From DATGMP01 sp035293565 (lineage in GTDB: Bacteria; Pseudomonadota; Alphaproteobacteria; BOG-932; Roseiterribacteraceae): a DNA stretch of 64,000 nt. Both the position numbers and the translations under genes were made by a program. Below, one piece after another: positions 53,309-61,652 of this stretch (position 1 is the stretch's first letter; every line of letters begins with the position of its first letter). Under the pieces are notes generated by a model. The model did not search any database. It was not told where the DNA came from and worked only from the letters and a program-made list of their open reading frames with translations. Location of the stretch: positions 1 through 64,000 of the forward strand of contig DATGMP010000006.1 in assembly GCA_035293565.1 (NCBI GenBank), written 5' to 3'.

Positions 53309-54601
53309 ATGAATAGTCTCGCGCGCGCGCGCATCGCCGTCACGCTCCCCCCCGAAAAATGGTTTGGCGGGTACGACCGCAGAGCGGCGGAAATTTTAAT
53401 AGAGCAACTCGAGCATCGCTTCGGCTTGGCATTCCATCGAGTCGATACGAAACCCTTCGCCGGCGGTGATCTTGCCGGTCAATTGGATCTCGTCGACGAA
53501 GTCCGAGCGTATCAACCGGACCTTGCGATCTCGCTGAGCAACGCCGGATACGGATTGATGTGCGCTCTCAAAGCGACGGGAGCCAATATATTCACGGACA
53601 TTTTGGGAGTTCCACTGCTGCTGCTCTGGGATCATGGCTTGTTCCAGTTTCCGTCGATCATTCTGTCCGAGTCGCCATCCGAAGAGAGCGACGCGATCCG
53701 AAGGGTACGAGAGAGGATCAGCCGTCCGCTGATGTTTCATTCGGCGATCGATTCCGGCCAGGTCGATGAAATGCGACGTATCGGCTTGCTCGCCACCGAC
53801 AATGTATCGGTCGTTGCGGCTGCCGCCTACAAGCCCTATCTGAACTACGGCGAAAATGACGGCGACTATCTCAATGACATCGCGTTCGCCGGCAATGTCT
53901 ACTTGAGTGACCGACATGCCCGGGCATTTCCAAAGGCGCCCATTGCCGGCCGCTGTTACGACGCGGTTCTTTCCGCAAAGCGGACCATGCCTCTTGCCGT
54001 TGCATGGAATCTTCTCACTGAACAGATCCAGAAACTGTCCGAAGCCGAGAGGCATGAAAGTCGACTGGACTTCGATCAGGCCTATTTCTGGGAGTTCGCT
54101 AATCAGTTGATTGGCGCGCAATGCAATACCCAAGCCAGGACGGAAGTCCTCAACAGCATTGACCGGAGAGTGTCGTTCTACGGCGCCTTTGCCGATCCGG
54201 AGGGCATTCCGCGGCTAGGCGAGCGAATGCAACATGTGGATTACAAGGGCAGCGTCGACTTCGCCGACGGTCTGCCGGAGGTCTACGCTCGCTCGAAAAT
54301 CCTCGTCGATATCACCAATGCCGCGTTCATAACCAATTGCTCGTCAAAACCGATATGCTGTTTTGCCGCCGGCGGGTTCGCATTATTCGATTTCAAGCCG
54401 GATGCCGTTTCCCTCTTGGGGCCGGAGTCCGAGAAAGTCATGTATCGAGACATGGCCGACTTGAATTCGAAGATCGACTATTTTCTATCGCACGACCGGG
54501 AACGACGCGACTTGGCTGCGCACATCAGAGGAATTGTTCGGACGAAGTGCGATTACATAGAGCAGGTTCACGCGGCAGCGGACCGCATCCTATCCCGGTG
54601 A
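53309..54601 (+). CDS. CgeB-like glycosyltransferase family protein
   Basis: A 430-residue soluble protein. The N-terminal half has DEVRAYQPDLAISLSNAGYG and DILGVPLLLLWDHGLFQFPS, a Rossmann-like acceptor domain. The C-terminal half contains FYGAFADPEGIPRLGERM and VYARSKILVDITNAAFITNC, the donor-binding block of the CgeB/glycosyl transferases group 1_2 family. ATG 53309 is used. It is convergent with the NDP-sugar gene, five bases apart. Possible role: surface glycan or glycosylation of a secreted product. Confidence 0.7.
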   Translation: MNSLARARIAVTLPPEKWFGGYDRRAAEILIEQLEHRFGLAFHRVDTKPFAGGDLAGQLDLVDEVRAYQPDLAISLSNAGYGLMCALKATGANIFTDILGVPLLLLWDHGLFQFPSIILSESPSEESDAIRRVRERISRPLMFHSAIDSGQVDEMRRIGLLATDNVSVVAAAAYKPYLNYGENDGDYLNDIAFAGNVYLSDRHARAFPKAPIAGRCYDAVLSAKRTMPLAVAWNLLTEQIQKLSEAERHESRLDFDQAYFWEFANQLIGAQCNTQARTEVLNSIDRRVSFYGAFADPEGIPRLGERMQHVDYKGSVDFADGLPEVYARSKILVDITNAAFITNCSSKPICCFAAGGFALFDFKPDAVSLLGPESEKVMYRDMADLNSKIDYFLSHDRERRDLAAHIRGIVRTKCDYIEQVHAAADRILSR

Positions 54602-54606
54602 AAAAG

Positions 54607-55641
54607 TCAGTGCAGCTCAACGACTCCCGATTGCGTCCTGACCGGGATCTGGCGCATCCACAGTTGCGGCCGCCAATGGTCTCGATTGTCCCGGTACCAG
54701 CGGTAAGTCGCTTTGAGCCCGTCCTTCCAACGGATTTCGGGGCGCCAGCCGAGGAGCCGTTCGATACGGCCATAGTCGCCGATATGACGAACGACTTGCC
54801 CCGGCCGCTCCCCGATAAAGACGATGGAGTCCCGCGGTCTTTCGGATAATTCGGCAACCTGCTCAGCGATCGAAAGCACCGAACGCGCCTCACCCGAGGC
54901 GATGTTGAAGACTTCGCCGATCACCTTCGTGCGCGGCGCGGCGAGCAGCAGGTCGAGCGCTCGGCAGGTATCGTCGACATGGATGAAATCGCGTTCCGCC
55001 TGGCCGACGCCGTGCACCGTGAACGGCTCGTCGAGCAGCGCGCTCGAAATGAAGCGCGGCACCACTTTTTCGAGATGCTGTCGCGGGCCGTAATTGTTGA
55101 ACGGCCGTACGATGATCGCCGGAATGCGGTAGGTTTCCCAATAGGAATAGACCAACCGGTCGGCGCCGCATTTGGCGCTGGCATAGGGCGACATCGGCAT
55201 CAAAGGATGATCCTCGTCCATCGTCTCCGCTCGCGCGGTGCCGTAGACCTCCGATGTCGAGACATGGATGAAGCGTTCGATCCGGTCCTGTGCCTTCAGG
55301 ATCGCGTTGGCGACGATGTGTGTGCCGATCACGTCGGTTTCGAAGAAGTTGAGATTGTCGAAGATCGAGCGAGTGACATGAGTCTCGGCGGCGAAGTGAA
55401 CGACGGTGTCCGCTTTCGAAACGAGATTGTCGACCAAGTTGGCGTTGGTGACGTCGCCGATCCACAGGCGAATACGGCCCGAATGCCGGGTCGCCTCTTC
55501 CGGCAGGTTGGCGGTGTTTCCGGCATAGGTCAGGATGTCGAGGACATCGATTTGCCAATCCGGGTATTTGTCATAAACGTAATGGCAGAAGTTCGAGCCG
55601 ATAAAGCCGGCGCCCCCCGTCACCAATAGCCGTTTCGCCAT
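54607..55641 (-). CDS. NDP-sugar dehydratase/epimerase (extended SDR, RmlB/GalE-like)
   Basis: A 344-residue protein. The NAD motif is LLVTGGAGFIGSNF. The catalytic region has VSTSEVYGTAR and SPYASAKCGADRLVYSYW with the YxxxK pair. Further marks are VRPFNNYGPRQHLEKVVPRF and the RDFIHVDDTCRALDLL region. True RmlB has Asp in the STDEVYG motif; Ser here suggests another NDP-sugar 4,6-dehydratase or an epimerase. GTG 55644 or ATG 55641 may be used. It supplies a modified nucleotide sugar for the cluster. Confidence 0.8.
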   Translation of the reverse strand: MAKRLLVTGGAGFIGSNFCHYVYDKYPDWQIDVLDILTYAGNTANLPEEATRHSGRIRLWIGDVTNANLVDNLVSKADTVVHFAAETHVTRSIFDNLNFFETDVIGTHIVANAILKAQDRIERFIHVSTSEVYGTARAETMDEDHPLMPMSPYASAKCGADRLVYSYWETYRIPAIIVRPFNNYGPRQHLEKVVPRFISSALLDEPFTVHGVGQAERDFIHVDDTCRALDLLLAAPRTKVIGEVFNIASGEARSVLSIAEQVAELSERPRDSIVFIGERPGQVVRHIGDYGRIERLLGWRPEIRWKDGLKATYRWYRDNRDHWRPQLWMRQIPVRTQSGVVELH

Positions 55642-55732
55642 CACACCCTCATTGCTCTTGATAGAGCACCCGCTATCCGTCGGTGCTGTGTCGTTTCTTC
55701 GTGCTGAAATCGATTTGGGGAGGATGGAGCGC

Positions 55733-55800
55733 GTAAGGTTAATTATGTCTTACCTTGATGCTGTTTTACGTTAATTATGTCTTAGGTTTAAGTATGTCTA
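55733..55800 (+). repeat. Repeated TTAATTATGTCTTA element upstream of the radical SAM operon
   Basis: GTTAATTATGTCTTA occurs at 55738-55752 and again at 55770-55784, and a decayed third copy (TTAAGTATGTCTA) at 55788-55800. GTAAG (55733-55737) and CTTAC (55749-55753) form a palindrome around the first copy. It lies about 50 bases upstream of the first radical SAM gene and may be an operator. Confidence 0.5.
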
Positions 55801-55849
55801 CATGGTTCCCGCAAAGTGGTCTGAGGGTCACATTGAAGGGAGAATCATC

Positions 55850-56935
55850 ATGTCGGCGACCGAGACATCAGTGACGGCGGCGCCAGCGCCCGAACCTGCC
55901 AGCTTGATGCCGCATCTCGATCGTCCCGAGCGGATCGCGCAACTCCAGGCGATCGAGGACGCGCTGCACGACCACGCGTTCCCGCCGCAGCTCGTGGTCG
56001 AAAACACCTCCTATTGCAATATCAAGTGCATTCACTGCTCGCACCGAGAAATGATCCGCCCACAACAGCACATGGAACGGGCGGTGTGGAACAAGATCGT
56101 GGAAGAAGTCGGACGTGTGCGCCCGGATTGCGAAGTCTGGCCGACATTTTACGGCGAGGCTCTGATCCTCGGCGACGAGCTGTGGGATCGGCTCGATTAT
56201 GCGGCGAGCGTCGGCTGCATCAATCTCGTGTTGAACTCCAACGGCACACTCCTCGATCGGCCGGGCATGATTGATCGCATCCTGGCTTCACCCTTGAAGC
56301 GCTTCATCCTGAGCCTTGACGGTCTGTCCAAGGAGACTTTCGAGAAGGTCCGCGCCAAGGCCCGATGGGATGTGGTCTACCCGGCTGTCGAGGAACTCTG
56401 CCGCCGCCGGTTGGAAAGCGGCCAGATTTATCCGACGATCACGGCGCAATTTTCGGTGATGCGCGACAATCAACACGAGGTCGAGGATTATCGACGCTAC
56501 TGGCGCGCGCGAGGAGCCGAGGTCAAGGTGCGCCCGATGCTCGAATGGACTCGCACCGGCACGGTCCGCAGCGACACGATCCGCCATGCCGCCGGCTTCC
56601 GCATCGCCTGTCCTTGGGCGAATAATACCATGGCGATCCACCAGGACGGCCGCGTGGTCGCCTGTGCGGTCGACTATGAAGGGATGTTCACCGCCGGCAA
56701 TGTGACCGAGAAGAGCATTGCCGAACTTTGGGCTATTCTCGGCGAGCGCGTGCGCAAGCCGCATCGCGAGCATCGTTGGCGCGATATCCCGAATATCTGC
56801 AAAGGCTGTGGTGACTGGCAAGTGGCCGGCGCTTCTTACGAAGAGGAAAGCGTCGAAGGCACCAGGCCCTTCTGGTACTACGAAAGCTCGACGACCGAAA
56901 AGCGCGGCGCGGTCGATGGCCGTGGCCATGACTGA
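55850..56935 (+). CDS. Radical SAM/SPASM-type protein (first)
   Basis: A 361-residue protein. The cluster motif is SYCNIKCIHCSHREM (CxxxCxxC). FILSLDGLSKETFEKV is the later barrel signature. A C-terminal auxiliary-cluster region includes IACPWANNTMAIHQDGRVV, then AVDYEGMFTAGNVTEKS and ICKGCGDW, as in SPASM proteins. ATG 55850 (MSATETS) is used; the longer open frame starts in the repeat region. It overlaps the second radical SAM gene. The substrate is unknown. Confidence 0.85.
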   Translation: MSATETSVTAAPAPEPASLMPHLDRPERIAQLQAIEDALHDHAFPPQLVVENTSYCNIKCIHCSHREMIRPQQHMERAVWNKIVEEVGRVRPDCEVWPTFYGEALILGDELWDRLDYAASVGCINLVLNSNGTLLDRPGMIDRILASPLKRFILSLDGLSKETFEKVRAKARWDVVYPAVEELCRRRLESGQIYPTITAQFSVMRDNQHEVEDYRRYWRARGAEVKVRPMLEWTRTGTVRSDTIRHAAGFRIACPWANNTMAIHQDGRVVACAVDYEGMFTAGNVTEKSIAELWAILGERVRKPHREHRWRDIPNICKGCGDWQVAGASYEEESVEGTRPFWYYESSTTEKRGAVDGRGHD

Positions 56936-57935
56936 AGGCGGGACCATTTATGGCCTGAGGCCGGAAGCGTCGGTCTATCCGATGATGCTGGTCCTGTCCT
57001 TCGTCTATCCTTGCAATGCGCTGTGCCCGCATTGCCCCTATACCAACTCGAACATCCGCAAAGAGTATCGTGATGCGCCCTATATGCCGCCCGCGCTCTT
57101 TCGCAAGATCGCCGATGAATCCGGCCTGCACGGCGCCTATCTTCGGATCTCCGGCGGCGGCGAACCGATGTTGCATGCGGATGCCGTCGAACTTTTGGTC
57201 TATGCCAAGGCGGTCGGCTGCAAAATCGGTCTGATCACCAACGGCTCCTGTTTCGATGAAGACAAAATGCGGGCGCTGCTTGTCGCCGGCGTCGATATGA
57301 TCGAGTTTTCCGTCGATGCGGCGGATCCGGACACCTATGATATCGTGCGCAAGGGGCTCGATTGGGATGTTCTCGTCGGGACGGTTCAGCGCATGTTGGC
57401 GTTGCGCGGCGAACTCGGATCGGGCTCGAAGATCGTCGCGTCCGGCGTCAACCAGCAGGGCGTTGATATCGACCAGGTAGAGCGCTTCTGGGTCGACCGC
57501 GTCGGTGTCGACTATTTCATCAAACGCAAGTTCCTGACCTGGGGCTCGAACACGGAACTCGACGCCGCGCGCTCCGCCGATCCGTCGCCCTATCTCGAGA
57601 TCGACGACACCCCGTGCCCATTCATTTTCGAGCGGCTGAACATCGACAGTCGCGGCAACGTGATGGTGTGCGGCTACGACATCTCGGCCAATACCAGCAT
57701 GGGCAATGTCTGGCACGAGCGGATCGCCGATATCTGGCATGGCCCGGGCTTCCGCTTTTATCGCGAGAAACATCTCGGCAATAAGGGCAAGGAGATCGCG
57801 CTCTGCGCCGGCTGTCCTGATTGGAAATACCGCTCTTGGACTCATAACTACTGGAAAGTGGTCCGCGGCGCCGAAGCTGCGAGGCAGGCCAAGCTCGGGC
57901 AGCACGACGATTTCCAAACCGCCGCGGTCATGTGA
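56916..57935 (+). CDS. Radical SAM/SPASM-type protein (second)
   Basis: A 339-residue protein. The motif is FVYPCNALCPHCPYTNSN (CxxxCxxC), then AYLRISGGGEPMLHADAVEL with the SAM-binding GGGEP. The C-terminal auxiliary region has DDTPCPFIFERLNIDSRGNV and ALCAGCPDWKYRSW, again SPASM-like. ATG 56916 and ATG 56928 both lie inside the end of the first radical SAM gene; the former is listed. Two adjacent, unequal SPASM enzymes suggest two steps on one substrate, possibly a peptide or a sugar. Confidence 0.82.
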   Translation: MAVAMTEGGTIYGLRPEASVYPMMLVLSFVYPCNALCPHCPYTNSNIRKEYRDAPYMPPALFRKIADESGLHGAYLRISGGGEPMLHADAVELLVYAKAVGCKIGLITNGSCFDEDKMRALLVAGVDMIEFSVDAADPDTYDIVRKGLDWDVLVGTVQRMLALRGELGSGSKIVASGVNQQGVDIDQVERFWVDRVGVDYFIKRKFLTWGSNTELDAARSADPSPYLEIDDTPCPFIFERLNIDSRGNVMVCGYDISANTSMGNVWHERIADIWHGPGFRFYREKHLGNKGKEIALCAGCPDWKYRSWTHNYWKVVRGAEAARQAKLGQHDDFQTAAVM

Positions 57936-57942
57936 GTTCGCC

Positions 57943-58290
57943 ATGGCCTTGAAGATCGCCGGTCATCTATTCACCGGGCCATATGATCCCTCCGGTTTCG
58001 TGGTGCGCGCAAACCAGGAGCCGGTCGTTTACGCCGTAGTGGCGAAAGAGGGAGACGCCTGGGATCCGCGGTTCCGCCTGATCGCGATCGATGCGGGCCG
58101 GGACGGCGAGGATCTGGTCTTCGCCAGCCATACGGACCTCAACCGCTGGCAAGGAAAAGCCGAAGGCAAGATCGCGGTCTATGTCCATCCGCTTGGACGG
58201 CGCGCAGGCGCCAGCGCGGCCGATCGAGCGGCGCTGGTCGCTGCGATCGCTGCAGCTGTACCACCACCGAACGGGATTATTACACCATGA
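57943..58290 (+). CDS. Hypothetical protein (115 aa) in radical SAM operon
   Basis: A 115-residue soluble protein, no recognised family. It begins MALKIAGHLFTGPYDPSG and has a mixed alpha/beta pattern with a Trp in HTDLNRWQGK. It sits seven bases after the second radical SAM gene and overlaps the next gene by four bases, so it is part of the operon. It could be a small binding or carrier protein for the radical SAM product, but nothing proves this. Confidence 0.6.
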   Translation: MALKIAGHLFTGPYDPSGFVVRANQEPVVYAVVAKEGDAWDPRFRLIAIDAGRDGEDLVFASHTDLNRWQGKAEGKIAVYVHPLGRRAGASAADRAALVAAIAAAVPPPNGIITP

Positions 58291-58544
58291 TCGAAGGTCA
58301 TCTCGAAACAGATATTGCTCGCCCGCGCAAACGCTCGGAATCGCTGGCGCTCGACAATATGCGCAATATCGTCAATCAAGCTCGAGCCGAGCGCAACGAC
58401 GCCGTGGCCTTGGCGCAAGACCGCCGAATGCTGCTCGATCAGGCGGCCGACCTCTTGAGACGCAGCCGCGACTTGGCGAAGGCTGCCGATCCGACGCTGG
58501 CATTGGAAATCGGCGGATTTTTAGGGTCGCTTGACGACGCATAA
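58287..58544 (+). CDS. Small coiled-coil-like hypothetical protein (85 aa)
   Basis: An 85-residue charged helical protein. The segment RNIVNQARAERNDAVALAQD then RRMLLDQAADLLRRSRDL has heptad-like spacing of hydrophobic residues. No signal peptide or known domain. It starts at ATG 58287 with a four-base overlap and ends eight bases before asnB. It may be a subunit or scaffold of the cluster enzymes. It is unlikely to be a RiPP precursor because it lacks a core of residues typical for modification, though this is not excluded. Confidence 0.55.
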   Translation: MIEGHLETDIARPRKRSESLALDNMRNIVNQARAERNDAVALAQDRRMLLDQAADLLRRSRDLAKAADPTLALEIGGFLGSLDDA

Positions 58545-58552
58545 GGCGCGCG

Positions 58553-60376
58553 ATGTGCGGGATCGCCGGATATTTCGATCTTCGGAGCGGGGATGGAGCT
58601 CTCGGGCCTATGCTCGCCGCGTTGCGTCATCGCGGTCCCGACGACGAAGGCCGCCATGATGATCGGCCTGTGCATCTCGGCATGCGGCGCCTGTCGATTG
58701 TCGACCTTGCCGGCGGCCATCAACCATATCTGAACGAGGATGGCGAGATCGTCGCCGTGTTCAACGGCGAAATCTACAACCATCAAAGTCTTCGCGCCGA
58801 TCTGACAGCGCGCGGCCACCGGCTGCGCAGCCATCATGCCGATGGCGATGTCATCGTCCATCTCTACGAGGAGATGGGCGACGATTTCGTCGATGTGCTG
58901 AATGGCATGTACGCCATCGCACTTTGGGACCGACGCCGACAGCGACTGGTGCTCGCACGGGACAGGGTCGGTATCAAACCGCTTTACTATGCCGAGCATC
59001 CGGACGGGCTCGTCTTCGGTTCCGAACCCAAAGCGTTGCTTCGCCATCCCGCGATCGGTCGGGATGTCGATCCTGTGGCCCTGCATCACTACTTCACCTT
59101 CAAGAATGTACCTGCGCCGCATTCGGCGTTTGCGATGATCAGGCAGTTGCGGCCGGGCGAGCGTGCAGTTTTCACGGACCGCCGCCTGGATCTGTCACGC
59201 TATTGGCGGCCGGTGTTTCGCGAGGACGACACGCTGGATGAAGCCGAGGCGACGGCGACGCTCCGCACCTTGATCGAGGACAGTGTCGCATTGCAAATGC
59301 AGGCCGACGTCCCCGTGGCCGCATTTTTGTCGGGCGGTGTCGACTCCTCGGCCGTCGCCGCGCTCGCCTCGCAGAGAGCGGGCGGCCGTCTAAAAACATT
59401 CACGCTGGTGTACGACGCCGGCATGGCCGGCAAGGACGCTGACCGCATCCATGCGCGCGAAGTGGCTGCGAGGTACGGCACCGAGCATATCGAACACCTT
59501 GTCACCGCCGATGCCGTGCCGCCGGCGATGGAGTCGATACTCGACGCGTTCGACGAGCCATTCTCCGGCGTGATGTCGACCTATTTCCTGAGTAGCGCCA
59601 TCGTACGCCACGCCAAGGTGGCGCTCTCGGGCGACGGTGCCGACGAACTGTTCGGCAGCTATCTGCCCCATCGCTTGGCGCAACCGTTGGCGGCCGTCGC
59701 CGCAGGCTCCGATCCCGCCGTCGCCGAGTTCAGTCACGAAACCCTCGAACTGTTATTGGCCCGCGGCGACGAGGCCGCACGACGGATGGGGCAGTATCTA
59801 GCCGACGACGCCGCGAAGCGCGCGCTCTACAGCCCGATCATGAGGCATTTGACGGATGGGGTGGCAAGTGAAACCCTGGTCCGCCATCTCTATGCGGAAA
59901 GCGGGACGGCCGATCCGCTCAATCGCGCCCTCAGCGTCGATCAGGCGACCCTTCTGCCCGACCAGGTGCTGGCATTCGTTGACCGGCTGTCGATGGCCCA
60001 TGGGCTTGAAGTTCGTCCGCCGCTCCTCGACCATCGTCTCGTCGAGTTCGCCGCCGCCGTCCCCGGCCGGCTCAAGATTCGAGGCGCACGAGTGAAACAT
60101 CTTTTCAAGCGCGCCGTTGCGGATTTACTGCCGCCGGCGGTGGTCGATCGGCCGAAGGAAGGCTTCGTGATGCCGATCAATCGATGGATGCGCGACATTT
60201 TGAGCGACTTCGTCCGAAGCGCTTTTGCCGGGCCCGCCCTCAGGCGGCAGCCTTGGCTCGATCCGCGCGCAGTGACAGCGCTCGTCGACGCCCATTATGC
60301 CGGTCGGGTGGATGCTTCGAGCCGGGTGTGGAACCTGGCGCTGTTCCTGCACTGGTGGGAGCGGATGGCACTATGA
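58553..60376 (+). CDS. asnB: Asparagine synthase (glutamine-hydrolysing), AsnB type
   Basis: A 607-residue enzyme. The N-terminal class II amidotransferase domain starts MCGIAGYFDL with the catalytic Cys after Met processing, and has VFNGEIYNHQSLRADL. The ATP pyrophosphatase loop is FLSGGVDSSAVAALAS, and the C-terminal part has LSGDGADELFGSY and DRPKEGFVMPINRWMR. In glycan clusters AsnB homologues often amidate uronic acids or other acceptors rather than Asp. ATG 58553 is fixed by the mature Cys. It overlaps the GNAT gene. Confidence 0.92.
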   Translation: MCGIAGYFDLRSGDGALGPMLAALRHRGPDDEGRHDDRPVHLGMRRLSIVDLAGGHQPYLNEDGEIVAVFNGEIYNHQSLRADLTARGHRLRSHHADGDVIVHLYEEMGDDFVDVLNGMYAIALWDRRRQRLVLARDRVGIKPLYYAEHPDGLVFGSEPKALLRHPAIGRDVDPVALHHYFTFKNVPAPHSAFAMIRQLRPGERAVFTDRRLDLSRYWRPVFREDDTLDEAEATATLRTLIEDSVALQMQADVPVAAFLSGGVDSSAVAALASQRAGGRLKTFTLVYDAGMAGKDADRIHAREVAARYGTEHIEHLVTADAVPPAMESILDAFDEPFSGVMSTYFLSSAIVRHAKVALSGDGADELFGSYLPHRLAQPLAAVAAGSDPAVAEFSHETLELLLARGDEAARRMGQYLADDAAKRALYSPIMRHLTDGVASETLVRHLYAESGTADPLNRALSVDQATLLPDQVLAFVDRLSMAHGLEVRPPLLDHRLVEFAAAVPGRLKIRGARVKHLFKRAVADLLPPAVVDRPKEGFVMPINRWMRDILSDFVRSAFAGPALRRQPWLDPRAVTALVDAHYAGRVDASSRVWNLALFLHWWERMAL

Positions 60377-60930
60377 TGGATCATCGGTTGATCGTTTCGC
60401 TTGAAGGGTCTTTGGTCCGATTGCGGCCTGTCGAAGCCGGTGATGTCGACGCGGCTCAAAGCTGGCACAACGACCCCGCGACACGCGACTCACAGCTCGG
60501 ATATCCGTTTCCGGTCAGTCGGTCGATGGAGGAGGCCTGGCTTGCCAAGGCTCAGCGGAGCGATGGTCGCGGCGCCACCTTCGCCATTCTTCGCCGAGGC
60601 GCTCAATTGATCGGCTTCACGATGTTCGACGATATTCACTGGCCGGCACGGTCGGCCCGGTTCGGCATTACCATCGGCGACGGCACGGCGCGGAGGCAGG
60701 GGTTCGGCCGCGAGACTCTATCCTTGATGCTCAAATATGGCTTTCTGAGCCTCGGTCTCGAACGCGTCTGGCTGGAAGTCGTCGCGTTCAACGCTCCTGC
60801 CGTCTCCCTTTACGAAGCCGCCGGCTTCGTTCGCGAAGGCTGTTTGCGTTCTCACGCCTATGTCGGCGGTCATCGGCACGACGTGCTTGTCCTTGGCTTA
60901 TTGCGCGGCGAATGGCGCGATTCGCCGTGA
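60373..60930 (+). CDS. GNAT family N-acetyltransferase
   Basis: A 185-residue RimJ/RimL-type acetyltransferase. The acetyl-CoA loop is RRQGFGRETLSLMLKYGFLS, followed by GLERVWLEVVAFNAPAVSLY and EAAGFVREGCLRSHAYVGG. ATG 60373 overlaps the asnB TGA by four bases; the open frame upstream is not used. In this cluster it could acetylate an amino sugar made by the DegT aminotransferase. Confidence 0.88.
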   Translation: MMDHRLIVSLEGSLVRLRPVEAGDVDAAQSWHNDPATRDSQLGYPFPVSRSMEEAWLAKAQRSDGRGATFAILRRGAQLIGFTMFDDIHWPARSARFGITIGDGTARRQGFGRETLSLMLKYGFLSLGLERVWLEVVAFNAPAVSLYEAAGFVREGCLRSHAYVGGHRHDVLVLGLLRGEWRDSP

Positions 60931-61652
60931 CGGTGCTGGTCGTATTGCAACCCGGCTATCTGCCTTGGCTCGGCTATTTCGATCAACTCGCGCGGGCCGA
61001 TCTGTTCGTGCATTACGACGACGTGCAATTCGACAAAAACGGCTGGCGCAATCGCAATCGGGTCAAGGGTCCGGAAGGACCCGTGTGGCTCAGCGTGCCG
61101 GTGTCTCAGCCCCAGCATGGTCAGCGAATCGATGAGGTGCGGATCGACAATCGTCGTCCCTGGGCGCGCAAGCATGTCGCGACTCTCACGCAATTTTACG
61201 CTCGCGCGCCCTACCGCGATGCCTATCTGCCGGCGCTTGCCGATTTGCTTCAACGCGATTGGGAGAAATTGGTCGACCTTGACCTCGCGGTCATCGCGCT
61301 GATCAGCGGCTGGCTCGGTATTACGACGCCGACGCGCCGCGCCTCTCAATTAGCGCTTTCCGGAGACCGCAACGACAGGCTGGTGGCGCTCTGCCGGCAA
61401 TTCTCGGCCGATCGCTATCTCAGCGGTGACGCGGCTCAGGGCTATCTCGAACCGGACCTTTTTTCGAAGGCCGGCGTCGACGTCGAATGGCAGGCATTCG
61501 ATCACCCGGTCTACGCCCAGCCGTTCGGCGCCTTCGTCTCCCACCTGTCGGCGATCGACATGATTTTCAATGCCTGGGCCCCCGGTCGCCGGCTTGCGCG
61601 TCGTGAGGAACTATCCGCCGCTCTTTTCAACCAGCAGGCCGCCTGTGGCTAG
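60912..61652 (+). CDS. WbqC family protein
   Basis: A 246-residue protein with the WbqC start: VLQPGYLPWLGYFDQLARAD, then FVHYDDVQFDKNGWRNRNRV. The C-terminal GVDVEWQAFDHPVYAQPFG segment is also shared. WbqC proteins occur in O-antigen and glycan clusters; the activity is not well known. ATG 60912 overlaps the GNAT gene by 19 bases, and its stop overlaps the aminotransferase start by eight. Confidence 0.9.
   Translation: MARFAVTVLVVLQPGYLPWLGYFDQLARADLFVHYDDVQFDKNGWRNRNRVKGPEGPVWLSVPVSQPQHGQRIDEVRIDNRRPWARKHVATLTQFYARAPYRDAYLPALADLLQRDWEKLVDLDLAVIALISGWLGITTPTRRASQLALSGDRNDRLVALCRQFSADRYLSGDAAQGYLEPDLFSKAGVDVEWQAFDHPVYAQPFGAFVSHLSAIDMIFNAWAPGRRLARREELSAALFNQQAACG

Noticed and set aside
56733..57944. 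403-codon minus-strand frame opposite the second radical SAM gene
   Set aside because: It covers conserved radical SAM motifs on the other strand and shows no domain of its own.
55850..60376. Reading the radical SAM/AsnB operon as a lasso peptide or other RiPP cluster
   Set aside because: No precursor peptide, leader-binding RRE protein or leader peptidase is evident; the other genes are glycan-type. Kept as a remote alternative only.
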